A DNA stretch of 64,000 nt from Xenophilus aerolatus. GTDB taxonomy: Bacteria; Pseudomonadota; Gammaproteobacteria; Burkholderiales; Burkholderiaceae_C. The notes under the pieces were generated by a model, which saw only the letters and a list, made by a program, of their open reading frames with translations, had not been told where the DNA came from and searched no databases. Of this stretch, positions 42,696 to 53,714 are shown one piece after another (the stretch's first letter is position 1; each line of letters opens with the position of its first letter). Where the stretch lies: NCBI GenBank assembly GCA_029968055.1, contig JASCNX010000001.1, forward strand, positions 620,001 to 684,000. Direction: 5' to 3'. Position numbers and translations under genes: made by a program.

Positions 42696-44165
42696 TCACG
42701 CCGCGCCAGCCCTGCGGGTGATGACCTGCCCGTTGCGGGCGCCGCTGTGGGCGCCGTGCTCCCAGGTCACGGCCCCGTTGACGATGACGGTGTCGATGCC
42801 CTCCGCGGGGCGCGTGGGCGTCGCGTAGTCGGCCGCGTCGCGCACCGTGCCGGCGTCGAAGACGACGATGTCCGCGTGGTGGCCGACCTTCAGCGTGCCG
42901 CGCTCGTGCAGGCCGAAGTTGCGGGCCGTGAGCCCGGTCATCTTCCACACCGCGGTTTCGAGCGGGAACAGCCCGACATCGCGGCTGTAGTGGCCCAGCA
43001 CGCGCGGGAAGGTGCCCCACAGCCGCGGATGCGGCTTCTCGCCGACGGGGATGCCGTCGGAGCCGATCATGGTCTCGTCGAAGGCGAGGATGCGCTGCAC
43101 GTCGTCCTCGTCCATCTGGAAGTAGATGGCGCTGCCCGGCTGCAGCCGCCGTGCCGCCTCTTCCTTGTCGACACCCCATTCGCGTGCGATGTCGGCCAGG
43201 TCGCGGCCGGCGCATTCGGGGTGCGGCTCACTGCCGGCGATGAGCACCCGGCCATCGAGCATGCCGCGGTCGGTGCGGATCATGGTCGAGCCGGCCGTGT
43301 AGGGGTAGCAGTCGAGGCCGATGCACTGGTGCTTCATCGCGTCGCGGATGAAGGGCAGGGTGATGCGGGTCTTTCCGAAATTGGGCTCGCGCTGCACCTT
43401 GTGGTGCGACACGACCACCGGCACGTCGAGCGCGCGGCCGATGTGGAAGGTCTCTTCCAGCGAGTCCATGACCTTCTCGGCCTCGTCGCGCATGTGGGTG
43501 ACGTACAGGGCCTTGCGCGCGCTCAGCGGCCGGCACACCTCGATGATCTCCTCGGTCGTGGCCTTGACGGCCGGCGGGTAGAAGGTGCCGGTGGACAGGC
43601 CGATCGCACCGGCCTGCATGGCCTCCTCGACCAGCGCCTGCATGGCGGCGATCTCGTCGTCGTTCGCGACGCGGTCGAGGTCCTGCATCGTGACAGCGCG
43701 CAAGGTCGAGTGGCCGACCATCGCCGCGACGTTGACCGACGACGGCGTGGCGCGCAGGGCGTCGAGGTAGGCGCGGAAGGTGGTGAAGCGGCCCTTGGGT
43801 GGCGTGTCGATGAGGCTCAGCGGCATGGGCAGGTCCATGTCCTCGCGCAGCGGTGCGGCGCTGATGCCGCAGTTGCCCGCCACCACGGTGGTGACGCCCT
43901 GCGACACCTTGAAGGGCATGGTCGCCTGCGAGAGCACGGCTTGGTCGTCGTGCGTGTGCGAGTCGATGAAGCCGGGGGCGACGATGCGGCCGGTGGCGTC
44001 GATGGTGCGCTCGGCCGTGTGGCCCGCGAGCGCGCCGATGGCGGCGATGCGGTCGCCCACGATGCCGACGTCGGCCGCGAAGCGCGGCGCCTTGCTGCCG
44101 TCGATGACCGTGCCGCCGCGGATCAGCAGGTCGTAGTGGGTGGTGGATGTGGGGGTGTCGGACAT
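42696..44165 (-). CDS. D-aminoacylase (N-acyl-D-amino-acid deacylase)
   Basis: A 489-residue amidohydrolase of the D-aminoacylase family. N-terminal YDLLIRGGTVIDGSKAPRFAADVGI and DATGRIVAPGFIDSHTHDDQAVLS (metal ligands), NCGISAAPLR, VVVSHHKVQREPNFGKT, and ETMIGSDGIP are family marks. It hydrolyses N-acyl-D-amino acids to D-amino acid and carboxylate. It is the last gene of a minus-strand operon with a Dpp-type importer, an M81 peptidase and an FAD oxidase, and should supply free D-amino acids. Confidence 0.93.
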   Translation of the reverse strand: MSDTPTSTTHYDLLIRGGTVIDGSKAPRFAADVGIVGDRIAAIGALAGHTAERTIDATGRIVAPGFIDSHTHDDQAVLSQATMPFKVSQGVTTVVAGNCGISAAPLREDMDLPMPLSLIDTPPKGRFTTFRAYLDALRATPSSVNVAAMVGHSTLRAVTMQDLDRVANDDEIAAMQALVEEAMQAGAIGLSTGTFYPPAVKATTEEIIEVCRPLSARKALYVTHMRDEAEKVMDSLEETFHIGRALDVPVVVSHHKVQREPNFGKTRITLPFIRDAMKHQCIGLDCYPYTAGSTMIRTDRGMLDGRVLIAGSEPHPECAGRDLADIAREWGVDKEEAARRLQPGSAIYFQMDEDDVQRILAFDETMIGSDGIPVGEKPHPRLWGTFPRVLGHYSRDVGLFPLETAVWKMTGLTARNFGLHERGTLKVGHHADIVVFDAGTVRDAADYATPTRPAEGIDTVIVNGAVTWEHGAHSGARNGQVITRRAGAA

Positions 44166-44196
44166 GGCTTCCTTCGTGGCGGATGGGCGGACGGCC

Positions 44197-45200
44197 TCAG
44201 CGGAAATGGCAGGCGACCTGATGGCCCGCGGGCGAATCGGACGGCCGGGGCGAGAGGGCCGGCGCCTCGGTCTTGCACACCGGCTGGGCCAGCGGGCAGC
44301 GCGTGTGGAAGCGGCAGCCGCTCGGCGGGTTGGCCGGGCTGGGCGGGTCGCCCTGCAGCAGCATCCGCTTCGACGGCGTGCGCGGGTTGGGCACCGGCAC
44401 CGCGGACAGGAGGATCTCGGTGTAGGGATGGCGCGGCGCCGAGAACAGCGTGTCGCGGTCCGCAACCTCGACGATGCGGCCCAGGTACATCACCGCCACC
44501 CGGTGGCTGATGTGCCGCACCACCGCCAGGTCGTGCGCGACGAAGAGGTAGGCGATGCCGAACTCGGCCTGCAGGTCCATCAGCAGGTTGACCACCTGCG
44601 CCTGCACCGACACGTCCAGCGCCGAGACCGGCTCGTCGCACACGATCAGTTTTGGGTTGAGGGCCAGCGCGCGGGCGATGCCCAGGCGCTGGCGCTGCCC
44701 GCCCGAGAACTCGTGCGGGTACTTGCGGGTCGCCTCGGGCCGCAGGCCGACCTTGCCGAAGAGCCAGTCGACGCGCTCGCGGCGCTCGCGCGCTGAACTC
44801 ATGCCGAAGTTCTTCAGCGGCTCGGCCACGATCTCGCCAGCCGGCAGGCGCGGGCTCAGCGAGGCGTACGGGTCCTGGAAGATGATCTGCACGTCGCGCC
44901 GGCGCAGGCGCATCTGCTCGGCGCCCAGCGTGGTCAGCTCCTCGCCGTCGAGCTGCACCGAGCCCGAGGTCGGCTCGATCAGGCGCATGACCGACTTCGC
45001 GGTGGTGGTCTTGCCGCAGCCGGACTCGCCCACGAGGGACAGCGTCTCGCCGCGTGCGACCTCGAAGGAGACGTCGTCCACCGCCTGGATGGGCGGCCTG
45101 GCCGGCGCGAGCCAGCGCTTGGGCACCGTGTAGTGCTTGCGCAGGCTGGACACCTTGAGCAGCGTGGCGGAGCCGGGCAGGGCCGTGCTCTGGGACGGGT

Positions 45201-45204
<4 letters not shown>
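44197..45204 (-). CDS. dipeptide/oligopeptide ABC transporter ATP-binding protein (DppF-like)
   Basis: A 335-residue ATPase: Walker [15 protein letters not shown], signature [15 protein letters not shown], Walker [15 protein letters not shown]. The C-terminal oligopeptide domain has the cysteine motif [19 protein letters not shown]. It pairs with the DppD-like subunit, whose gene overlaps it by four bases, to drive import through DppBC. Confidence 0.95.
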
Positions 45205-46241
<1,037 letters not shown>

Positions 46242-46251
46242 GTTCCTGCTT

Positions 46252-47145
46252 TCAGAGCTGGCGCGCCAGGCGCGGGTCGAGCGCGTCGCGCAGCCCGTCG
46301 CCGAGCATGTTGATCGCCAGCACGGTGATCGCGAGCAGGATGCCGGGGTACAGGATGATGTGGAAGGCCACGGCCACGAAGTTGCGCCCCTCGGCCATCA
46401 TGTTGCCCCAGCTCGGCGTCTGCGCGGGCACGCCCACCCCGAGGAAGGAGAGCGCGGCCTCGGTCAGCACGGCCGCCGCGGCGACGAAGGTGGCCTGCAC
46501 GATCAGCGGCGCCACCATGTTGGGCAGCACATGCCGCACGAGGATCACCGGCAGCCGCGTGCCCACGGCATGCGCGGCCTCGACGAAGAGCTGCTCGCGC
46601 AGGGTGAGGGCCAGCGAGCGCACCAGCCGCGTCACGCGCGGAATCTCCGGCACCGTGATCGCCACGATCACCGTGGTCAGGCTGGCCTGGGTGACCGCCA
46701 TCAGGGCGATGGCCAGCAGGATGCCCGGGATCGCCATCAGGCCGTCCATGATCCGCATCACGAAGGCGTCGGCCCGGCGCACGAAGCCCGCGAACAGCCC
46801 GAGGAGGATGCCCAGCGCGGTCGCGAGCGCGCCGACGGACAGGCCGACGATCATCGACACGCGCCCGCCCCACACGGCGCGGCTGAACACGTCGCGGCCG
46901 AGCGCGTCGGTGCCGAACCAGTGCTCCGCGGAGGGCGGCTGCATGCGGGCGAGCACGTCCATGTCCTGCGGGTCGTGGGTGGCGATCCAGGGCGCGAGCA
47001 GCGACAGCGCCGCCACGGCGATCAGGAGCAGTGCGCCGGCGATCAGCGTCGGGTGCTTGCGCGCCCAGCGAAAGCGCGGCAGCACGAAGGGCACGTCGTC
47101 CGGCGGCGCGGACACCGGCGTCGTCGTCGTGGGCAGGGCGGACAT
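46252..47145 (-). CDS. dipeptide/oligopeptide ABC transporter permease (DppC-like)
   Basis: A 297-residue inner membrane permease. Six hydrophobic segments and the DppC N-terminal part [25 protein letters not shown], then [24 protein letters not shown], and the ATPase-contact motif [21 protein letters not shown]. The start is the ATG at 47145, 2 bp after the DppB stop. Confidence 0.93.
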   Translation of the reverse strand: MSALPTTTTPVSAPPDDVPFVLPRFRWARKHPTLIAGALLLIAVAALSLLAPWIATHDPQDMDVLARMQPPSAEHWFGTDALGRDVFSRAVWGGRVSMIVGLSVGALATALGILLGLFAGFVRRADAFVMRIMDGLMAIPGILLAIALMAVTQASLTTVIVAITVPEIPRVTRLVRSLALTLREQLFVEAAHAVGTRLPVILVRHVLPNMVAPLIVQATFVAAAAVLTEAALSFLGVGVPAQTPSWGNMMAEGRNFVAVAFHIILYPGILLAITVLAINMLGDGLRDALDPRLARQL

Positions 47146-47147
47146 GG

Positions 47148-48083
47148 TCAGTACTGGATGCGGGGATCGAAGAGCCGGTAGCTCAGGTCGATCAGTAGGT
47201 TGATGAGCACGTAGACGCCTGCCGAGATGAGCAGCACGCTCTGGATGACCGGGTAGTCGTGCCGCTGCACCGAATCGATCACCAGCCGGCCGACGCCGGG
47301 GATGGCGAACACCGTTTCGGTGACCACCACGCCGCCGATCAGCAGCGCGATGCCGACGCCCACCGTGGTGGCGATGGGGATGGCGGCGTTGCGCAGCGCG
47401 TGGCCCAGCACGGGCAGCACGCCCAGGCCCTTGGCGCGCGCGGTGCGGATGTAGTCCTCGTTCAGCACCTCGAGCACCGTGGCGCGGGTCATGCGTGTCA
47501 CGAGGGCGATGTACACCAGCGCCAGGTTCACGCAGGGCAGCACCAGGCCCCGCAGCCAGGCGCCGGGGCCGTCGGCGAAGCGGGTGTAGCCCTGCACCGG
47601 GAACCAGGGCAGCTGGATGGCGAAGGCGTAGACCAGCAGGTAGCCGACCAGGAACACCGGCATCGAGAACGCGAGCACCGCGAAGAGCATCACCAGGCGG
47701 TCGACCCAGGTGCCCGCGCGGTACGCCGCCAGGGTGCCCAGCGGCACTGCCACCAGCAGCGTCAGCAGCATCGTGAGGGCGGCGATGGACACCGTCGGCT
47801 CCAGGCGCTGGCCGAGCAGCTGCGACACCGGCACCTGCGTGAAGATCGAGGTGCCCAGGTCGCCCGTCGCCAGGCGGCCCAGCCAGAGCATGAACTGCTC
47901 CCACAAGGGTTTGTCCAGGCCCAGCGCGATGCGCAGCCTGGCGATGTCCTCGCCGGTCGCCAGGTCGCCGGCGATGAGCGCGGCCGGGTCGCCGGGCGAA
48001 AGGTGGATCAGCAGGAAGACGACCACGGCCACCACGGCCATCACGGGCAGCGTGGCCGCCAGTCGTCGCAGGAGGTAGCCCAT
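47148..48083 (-). CDS. dipeptide/oligopeptide ABC transporter permease (DppB-like)
   Basis: A 311-residue permease. The N-terminus GYLLRRLAATLPVMAVVAVVVFLLIHLSPGDPAALI is the DppB pattern; the EAA loop is EDYIRTARAKGLGVLPVLGHALRNAAIP. It forms the channel with DppC. It lies 34 bp after the binding-protein gene. Confidence 0.94.
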   Translation of the reverse strand: MGYLLRRLAATLPVMAVVAVVVFLLIHLSPGDPAALIAGDLATGEDIARLRIALGLDKPLWEQFMLWLGRLATGDLGTSIFTQVPVSQLLGQRLEPTVSIAALTMLLTLLVAVPLGTLAAYRAGTWVDRLVMLFAVLAFSMPVFLVGYLLVYAFAIQLPWFPVQGYTRFADGPGAWLRGLVLPCVNLALVYIALVTRMTRATVLEVLNEDYIRTARAKGLGVLPVLGHALRNAAIPIATTVGVGIALLIGGVVVTETVFAIPGVGRLVIDSVQRHDYPVIQSVLLISAGVYVLINLLIDLSYRLFDPRIQY

Positions 48084-48117
48084 GGCGTCGTGGACCTCGT
48101 TGCCGGCCGGCCGCGCG

Positions 48118-49695
48118 CTACTTGTCCAGCGCCCAGACCACCGGCATGCCCGACCACAGCTTGTCCAGGCCCTTCAGGCTCGCACGCGCGGCGTAGGCGG
48201 CCGAGTACTGGCCGGCGTTGACGTAGGGAATGGCCTCGTAGGCCCGCGTCTGGAACGCGTCGAGCAGTTCCTTGCGCCTGGCGGGATTGGTCTCCTTGAT
48301 CCAGGCCGTGCGCAACTCGTCGAGTTGCTTGTCGCAGGGCCAGCCGGGCAGGCTGTTGCCGCAGGCGGCACTCAGGTAGGCATTGCTGATCGGGGAGTTG
48401 ACGTCGAACTCGCCGGCCACCGTGACGTACATGTTCCAGCCGCCCGACTCGGGCGCGTCCTTCTTGGCGCGACGAGCGCCGATGGAGGCCCAGTCGGAGT
48501 TCTGCATGTCGACGTTGATGCCGATGCTGCGCATGGTCTGCGCGGCCACCAGCGCCTCGGCGTTGAGGTAGGTCACGTCGGTGGGCACCAGAAGCACCAC
48601 CTTCTCGCCCTTGTAGCCCGACTCGGCCAACAGCGCCTTGGCCTTGGCGATGTCGGGCTTGCGGTAGGGCTCGGCGCCCGCGGCGGTCTCGTTCGGCCCG
48701 CCGCAGATGAAGTACGTGGCGCAGTAGGTCACGCGCATGTCCAGCGGGTAGCCCATGCCCGCGGTGAACTTGTCCTGGCTCGTGGCCATGGCCAGGGCCT
48801 GGCGCGCCTTCGCGTTGTTGAAGGGCGGGAACAGGTGGTTGAGCACCAGGAAGCCCTGGTAGGCCCCGCCCGACCCCACCTTGATGTTGCTGTCGGTGCG
48901 CAGCGGTGCGATGTAGTCCGGCGGAAGCTGCTCGATGATGTCGACCTCGCCGCGCTTGAGCGCCGCGATCGCGCTGTTCGAGTCGGGCAGGTACAGCCAT
49001 TCGACGCGGTCGAAGTTGCTCTTCTTGCTGCCGGCCAGCCCGCTGGGCGGCTCGCTGCGCGGCAGGTAGTTCGGGTTGCGCACGAACACCGCCTTGTTGC
49101 CGGGCACCCATTCGTCGCGCTTGAAGACGAAGGGGCCGGAGCCCAGCACCTCGGGCAGCGGGGCGGTTGCGGGCATTTTGGCCAGGCGCTCGGGCAGCAC
49201 CACGGGCGGGAAGCCGGAGGGCTTGGCCAGCGCATCCAGCACCATGCCGAAGGGCTCGTTGAGCGTGAGCGAGAAGGTGCGGGCGTCCACCGCCTTCCAC
49301 TCGGCGCCGGCACCCGTCATCGCACGGCCCAGGCTGTCGCGCGCGGCCCAGCGCTGCAGCGACGCCACCGCGTCGGCCGCGGTGACCGGGCTGCCGTCGG
49401 AGAACTTGAGGCCGGGGCGCAGCGTGATGGTCCATTGCTTGCCGTCCTTGGAGCTCGTGTGCTTCTCCACCATCTGCGGCTGCGGCTTGCCCGTCGCGTC
49501 CTGCGCGTAGAGCGTGTCGTAGACCATGTAGCCGAAGTTGCGCGAGATGTAGGCGGTGGTGAAGGTCGGGTCGAGGATCTTCACGTCGGCATGCGCCACG
49601 ACGCGCAGCGTCTTGGTCTGTGCGGCCGCGGGCAGGTGGGCTGCCGAGACGGCGAGGGTGCCCAGGGCGAGGGCGGTGAGCAGGCGTCGGGTCAT
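48118..49695 (-). CDS. peptide ABC transporter substrate-binding protein (family 5)
   Basis: A 525-residue periplasmic binding protein with signal peptide TRRLLTALALGTLAVSAAHLPAAAQ. SBP family 5 marks: LRVVAHADVKILDPTFTT, WTITLRPGLKFSDGSPVTAADAVASLQRW, and NPYL-type FVRNPNYLPRSEPP. It should capture the peptide or acyl-amino acid for DppBCDF. Start chosen at MTRRLLTALA; the frame stays open 29 codons upstream without a signal. Confidence 0.93.
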   Translation of the reverse strand: MTRRLLTALALGTLAVSAAHLPAAAQTKTLRVVAHADVKILDPTFTTAYISRNFGYMVYDTLYAQDATGKPQPQMVEKHTSSKDGKQWTITLRPGLKFSDGSPVTAADAVASLQRWAARDSLGRAMTGAGAEWKAVDARTFSLTLNEPFGMVLDALAKPSGFPPVVLPERLAKMPATAPLPEVLGSGPFVFKRDEWVPGNKAVFVRNPNYLPRSEPPSGLAGSKKSNFDRVEWLYLPDSNSAIAALKRGEVDIIEQLPPDYIAPLRTDSNIKVGSGGAYQGFLVLNHLFPPFNNAKARQALAMATSQDKFTAGMGYPLDMRVTYCATYFICGGPNETAAGAEPYRKPDIAKAKALLAESGYKGEKVVLLVPTDVTYLNAEALVAAQTMRSIGINVDMQNSDWASIGARRAKKDAPESGGWNMYVTVAGEFDVNSPISNAYLSAACGNSLPGWPCDKQLDELRTAWIKETNPARRKELLDAFQTRAYEAIPYVNAGQYSAAYAARASLKGLDKLWSGMPVVWALDK

Positions 49696-49745
49696 CTTCG
49701 GTTCTCCGGAAGAGCGGGTGGCGATGGGGGCGGTGCGATCGGCGT

Positions 49746-51209
49746 TCAGGCGGCGGCGCCCGCGGTGGCCCCGATGGGCCATTTGGGCAGCCGTGCCTTG
49801 CGGTAGGGCAAGGTGCCGAGATCCAGCGTCACGGCGCCCGGCGCGCCGGCGTAGATGACGTGCTTGGCGACCTTCGAGAACGAGGCGTAGAAGTGCTGGG
49901 ACGACTTGACCACGATGATCTTCCTGCTAGCAAGATCGCAGCCAAGCTGGGTGAAGACGTCGGTGCCCATGGCCTGGTTGCGCAGCGTGATCAGCACCAT
50001 CTCGATGCCCTGGGCTTCCACCAGCGCGCAGTCGCCCAGGGCCACGGGCGTGTCGGCCAGGCCCGTCATCACCATGTCGCGGTGCAGGGCCTTCACGTGG
50101 CACATCAGGTCCATGGGCTGGCCCGAGAGCGGGCTGATCTTGCCGCCGATGCGCATGGGCAGGCGTGCGCCTTCGCCGGCCTCGAAGGCGATGCGCACCG
50201 CGATGGGGTCCCACAGCGGGCCGATGGCGGCGTCGCGGATGCCGCGCTCGACCATGCGGCGCAGGATGAAGGTGCTGTCGCTGGCCGCGCCGCCGCCGGG
50301 GTTGTCGGCGCCGTCGGCCAGTACCACGGGCCCGCCGTCGAAGGCCAGCGCCTCGTCCAGCGATGCGTCGATGTCGGGGTAGCGCACGGTGAGCGCCTCG
50401 CGCATGGCGATGAGCTCGTCGGCCAGCTGGCGCGCCAGCGCATCGGCCTGCGCCTGGTTGCCGTCGGTGTAGACCAGCAGCTTGGTGCCCATCTCGGGCA
50501 CGTCGCCCCACGGGAAGCCGTGGGCGATGGAGATCGACAGCACCCCGTCCCTGCCTTCCAGCGACTGGATGCGGTCGACGAAGCCGCGTGCCGGCGCGCG
50601 CGAGGTGTGCATGGTCACCACCATCTCGCAGTCGACCACGGCCACGGTCGGCCGCACCTTCTTCTCGACCTGCGCGGCGCACAGGTCCACGAGCTCCAGC
50701 CCGCGCTCGAGCACGTCGGTGTGCGGGTACTCCTTGAAGGCGATCAGCATGTCGGCCTGGCCGACCATCAGCGGCGTGAGGTGGCTGTGCGGGTCGAGCT
50801 CGGCGCCCACCACCACGTCGGGCCCGACGATGGCGCGCACGCGCTCGAGCAGGTCGCCCTCGCAGTCGTCGTAGCCGTCGGCCACCATGGCGCCGTGCAG
50901 GCCGAGCACGACCATGTCCACCGGCAGCGCGGCGCGCAGGTCGGCCAGCAGTTCCTCGCGCAGCGTCTCGTAGGCGTGGCGCGTGGTGGTGCCGCTGGGC
51001 TGCGCGCCGGCGACCATGCCCTCGACCAGGTCCCAGCCGTGCTCCTTGCCGCGCAGGCGCGCGGCCCACAGCGGTCCGGAGAAGAAGGTCATCTTGTCCG
51101 GGTGCCGGCCGGCCGCGAAGTAGCCGCGGTCGCGGAAGGACGCGATGCCTGTGGGCATCGGGCCGAAGGTGTTGGTCTCGGTGGCGAGGGATCCGCTGAA
51201 GACGCGCAT
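49746..51209 (-). CDS. M81 family metallopeptidase (MlrC-like)
   Basis: A 487-residue M81 peptidase. Family features: RVFSGSLATETNTFGPMPTGIASF, LGLHGAMVADGYDDCEGDLLERVR, GAELDPHSHLTPLMV (metal ligands), and DGADNPGGGAASDSTFILRRMVE. The founding member MlrC cleaves the linear tetrapeptide from microcystin, which holds D- and modified residues; most relatives are uncharacterised. It lies between the binding-protein and FAD-oxidase genes, which suggests cleavage of imported peptides with D-residues. Confidence 0.9.
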   Translation of the reverse strand: MRVFSGSLATETNTFGPMPTGIASFRDRGYFAAGRHPDKMTFFSGPLWAARLRGKEHGWDLVEGMVAGAQPSGTTTRHAYETLREELLADLRAALPVDMVVLGLHGAMVADGYDDCEGDLLERVRAIVGPDVVVGAELDPHSHLTPLMVGQADMLIAFKEYPHTDVLERGLELVDLCAAQVEKKVRPTVAVVDCEMVVTMHTSRAPARGFVDRIQSLEGRDGVLSISIAHGFPWGDVPEMGTKLLVYTDGNQAQADALARQLADELIAMREALTVRYPDIDASLDEALAFDGGPVVLADGADNPGGGAASDSTFILRRMVERGIRDAAIGPLWDPIAVRIAFEAGEGARLPMRIGGKISPLSGQPMDLMCHVKALHRDMVMTGLADTPVALGDCALVEAQGIEMVLITLRNQAMGTDVFTQLGCDLASRKIIVVKSSQHFYASFSKVAKHVIYAGAPGAVTLDLGTLPYRKARLPKWPIGATAGAAA

Positions 51210-51257
51210 CGTGGGTTCTCCGTATGGGGGCCGGAAGGCGGGCGTTTCGAAAGAGGG

Positions 51258-52427
51258 TCAGTGCGCGGGCTGTGCATCGGCCGGTGCCGTCGCGGCCGGC
51301 GTGCGCAGCCGCGCCGGCGACAGCATCCCGGCCGTGAGCCCGAAGCTGGCGCTGTGCGGGGGCACGGGCAGGCCGCGCGCCAGGGCGGCGCAGGTCTCGC
51401 CCATGGCGGCGGAGGTCTGGATGCCGTAGCCGCCCTGGGCCGCGACCCAGAAGAAGCCCGGCAGCCGGTCGTCGAAGCCGCCGACCAGGTCGCCGTCGGC
51501 CACGAAGGAGCGCAGGCCGGCCCAGGTGCGCGTGGGTCGGCGGATGACGAGGGTGCTGACTTCCTCGAGCTTGTGGATCGCCATCGCGATGTCGAGCTCC
51601 TCGGGCTGCACGTCCTGCGGCGGCACGGGATCGGCGTTGGCGGGCGAGCCGAGCATCATCCCGGCGTCGGGCTTGAAGTACCAGTCCTCGTCGGCGCCGA
51701 TGGCCATGGGCCAGCCGGCCGATCCGATCTCCGGCTGCGGCTCGAAGACGAAGGCGGAGCGCCGGCGCGGCTCGATGCCCAGCGGCTCGGCGCCGGCGAG
51801 CTTGGCGATGGTGTCCACCCAGGCGCCGGCGGCGTTGAGGACGACCGGCGCCTCGTAGGTGGCGTCGCCCGCGTCGACGCGCCATCCGGCGGGGGTGCGC
51901 GCCATGGCACGCACCTCGGCATCGCAGACGAGCCGCCCGCCGTGGCGGCGCATGCCGCGCAGGTAGCCCTGGTGGATGGCGTGCACGTCCATGTCCGCTG
52001 CGTCGGGCTCGTACACGCCGCCGATCAGCAGTTCCGGCCGCAGCACCGGCAGCATCGCGTGCGTCTGCTGCGGGCTGAGGCGCTGCGCGCGCTCGGTCAC
52101 GCTGCGCAGCACGTCCCAGTGCTTGTCCAGCAAGGCCTCCTGCCCGCGCGTGCCGACGAACACGGCGCCACGCGGCGAGAGCAGGGGGTGCTCGCTGAAG
52201 CCCTCGGGCGGGGCCTGCAGGAAGGCGCGGCTGGCCATCGTGAGCGCGCGCACCTGGGCGGTGCCGTAGCTTTCCATGAAGAGCGCCGCCGAGCGCCCGG
52301 TGGAGTGGTAGCCCGGCTGGCTCTCGCGCTCCAGCAGGACGACGCGGCCGTGGGGCGCCAGCCAGTAGGCGACCGAGGCGCCGGCGATGCCGGCCCCGAT
52401 GATCAGGAAATCGACGTTCTTGGTCAT
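51258..52427 (-). CDS. FAD-dependent oxidoreductase (DAO family)
   Basis: A 389-residue flavoprotein. The FAD motif FLIIGAGIAGASVAYWLAPHG lies at residue 7, with GYHSTGRSAALFMESYGT next, and a C-terminal WAGLRSFVADGDLVGGFDDRLPGFFWVAAQGGYGIQTSAAMGE. It belongs to the DadA/glycine-oxidase-like DAO family and probably oxidises the D-amino acid released by the operon. It is the first gene of the operon and faces the XRE-cupin gene. Confidence 0.9.
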   Translation of the reverse strand: MTKNVDFLIIGAGIAGASVAYWLAPHGRVVLLERESQPGYHSTGRSAALFMESYGTAQVRALTMASRAFLQAPPEGFSEHPLLSPRGAVFVGTRGQEALLDKHWDVLRSVTERAQRLSPQQTHAMLPVLRPELLIGGVYEPDAADMDVHAIHQGYLRGMRRHGGRLVCDAEVRAMARTPAGWRVDAGDATYEAPVVLNAAGAWVDTIAKLAGAEPLGIEPRRRSAFVFEPQPEIGSAGWPMAIGADEDWYFKPDAGMMLGSPANADPVPPQDVQPEELDIAMAIHKLEEVSTLVIRRPTRTWAGLRSFVADGDLVGGFDDRLPGFFWVAAQGGYGIQTSAAMGETCAALARGLPVPPHSASFGLTAGMLSPARLRTPAATAPADAQPAH

Positions 52428-52487
52428 GGTGCTTGCGTGGCTCGGTGTCGGTGCGTGGGCTGGCGTTCGCCGCGCAGTCTATTCATG

Positions 52488-52585
52488 AATTTGCAGATAC
52501 GCAAAACTTTCGCGTCATCCCGATTCGGGGTTTTCACTCTTCCTTTTGGTGCATTTGCGTTTTTGCAATTTGCGGATACGCAAAG
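52488..52585. promoter_or_regulatory. twin operators between DAO gene and XRE-cupin regulator
   Basis: AATTTGCAGATACGCAAAA at 52488-52506 and AATTTGCGGATACGCAAAG at 52567-52585 are almost identical, 79 bp apart, each with arms TTTGC/GCAAA. A further run TTTGCGTTTTTGCAA lies just before the second. The region is AT-rich against its surroundings and probably holds both divergent promoters. Confidence 0.65.
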
Positions 52586-52659
52586 TCCGGGCCAGACCGG
52601 CGCATCGGAAGCGCGGCCGCGCAACTTCCGCTGGCAGAATCCGCGCAAACGCGCCGACC

Positions 52660-53370
52660 ATGACCAGCTCCCGGAAAACCTCATCCAAAGCCGCGGCAGG
52701 CGCCGAGCCGTCCGACGCCAACACGCTGGACCGCGTGGCTTTCGGCAAGCGCCTGCGGGCGGCGAGAAAGCAGTTCGGCTGGACGCTGGCGCAGGTGGCC
52801 GAGCAGTCGGGCGTGTCGATCACCACGATCTCGCGCGCGGAGCGCGGCCAGCTGGCACTGAGCTACGAGAAGTTCTCGGCGCTGGGCCGCACGCTGCGCA
52901 TGGACATGGGCGCCATGTTCGCCCAGGCCGGCACGCAGGCGCACCGGCTCGACCGCCCGATCGTCACGCGGGCGGGGCAGGGCGTGACCTACCGGGGCCT
53001 GGCCTTCTCCTACCAGTTCCTCGGCACGCAGGCCATCGGCAAGCAGATGAGCCCGATCGTGGGCACGGTGCACGCCCGCAGCATCAACGGGCCGGAGGAC
53101 TACGCGCGCCACGACGGCGAGGAGTTCGTCTACGTGCTGGGCGGCGAGGTGGAAGTGCACTTCGAGGACGGCGAGGTGGTGCGCCTCGCGCGCGGCGACA
53201 TGCTGTACTTCGACAGCCGCATCGGCCATGCCTATGTCACGGTCAGCCGCCAGCTGGCCCGCGTGATCGGGGTGTGCACGAGCGAAAGCAACCTGATGCT
53301 GTCCGCGCGTGCCGGCGGCGTCGTCGAGGCCCCGGCCGTTGCCGGGCCTGCCAGGCGCGGCAAGCGCTGA
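52660..53370 (+). CDS. XRE-cupin transcriptional regulator
   Basis: A 236-residue regulator: N-terminal helix-turn-helix (FGKRLRAARKQFGWTLAQVAEQSGVSITTISRAERGQLALSYEKF) and C-terminal cupin (HDGEEFVYVLGGEVEVHFEDGEVVRLARGDMLYFDSRIGHAYVTV). Such proteins sense a small amine or amino acid with the cupin. It diverges from the D-peptide operon and probably acts on the twin operators between them. ATG 52660 is used. Confidence 0.9.
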   Translation: MTSSRKTSSKAAAGAEPSDANTLDRVAFGKRLRAARKQFGWTLAQVAEQSGVSITTISRAERGQLALSYEKFSALGRTLRMDMGAMFAQAGTQAHRLDRPIVTRAGQGVTYRGLAFSYQFLGTQAIGKQMSPIVGTVHARSINGPEDYARHDGEEFVYVLGGEVEVHFEDGEVVRLARGDMLYFDSRIGHAYVTVSRQLARVIGVCTSESNLMLSARAGGVVEAPAVAGPARRGKR

Positions 53371-53391
53371 GCGCGCGCCGCGCCGCGAACG

Positions 53392-53670
53392 TCAGCCCTT
53401 GGGCGGGTGCACCAGCGGGTCGAGCAACTGCCGCGTCTGCTTCAGGCTCGCATTCAGCAGGCTGTCCGCCGCCGCGGCGCGGTCGCTCGCACCCTCGATC
53501 GCCGGACGCAGTGCGTTCGCCAGCGCGACGTTGACCGCGCCGACCACCGAGGGCAGCAGTTCGCGCAGCGGGAGCTCGCCCAGCGCCTCCATGCGGTGGA
53601 CGATGAGTTCGAAGGCCTCGTGGCCGACATCGTTGACGAACTGGTGGCGGTCTTCGGTGGGGATGGTCAT
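53392..53670 (-). CDS. conserved hypothetical protein, 92 residues
   Basis: A small soluble, mostly helical protein (TIPTEDRHQFVNDVGHEAFELIVHRMEALGELPLRELLPSVVGAVNVALANALRPAIEG). I do not recognise the family. The start at MTIPTEDRH is preferred over the open frame 16 codons upstream. It lies 44 bp downstream of the transglutaminase gene on the same strand. Confidence 0.65.
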   Translation of the reverse strand: MTIPTEDRHQFVNDVGHEAFELIVHRMEALGELPLRELLPSVVGAVNVALANALRPAIEGASDRAAAADSLLNASLKQTRQLLDPLVHPPKG

Positions 53671-53714
53671 GGGTGTGTCCTTGTGGATGAGGGGGCGCCG
53701 GTGCATGGCGCCGG

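Noticed and set aside
49860-53534. 1224-residue open frame on the plus strand
   Set aside because: It runs antisense through the M81 peptidase and FAD oxidase genes and out of frame through the XRE-cupin gene, all of which show clear motifs. Length alone reflects GC bias.
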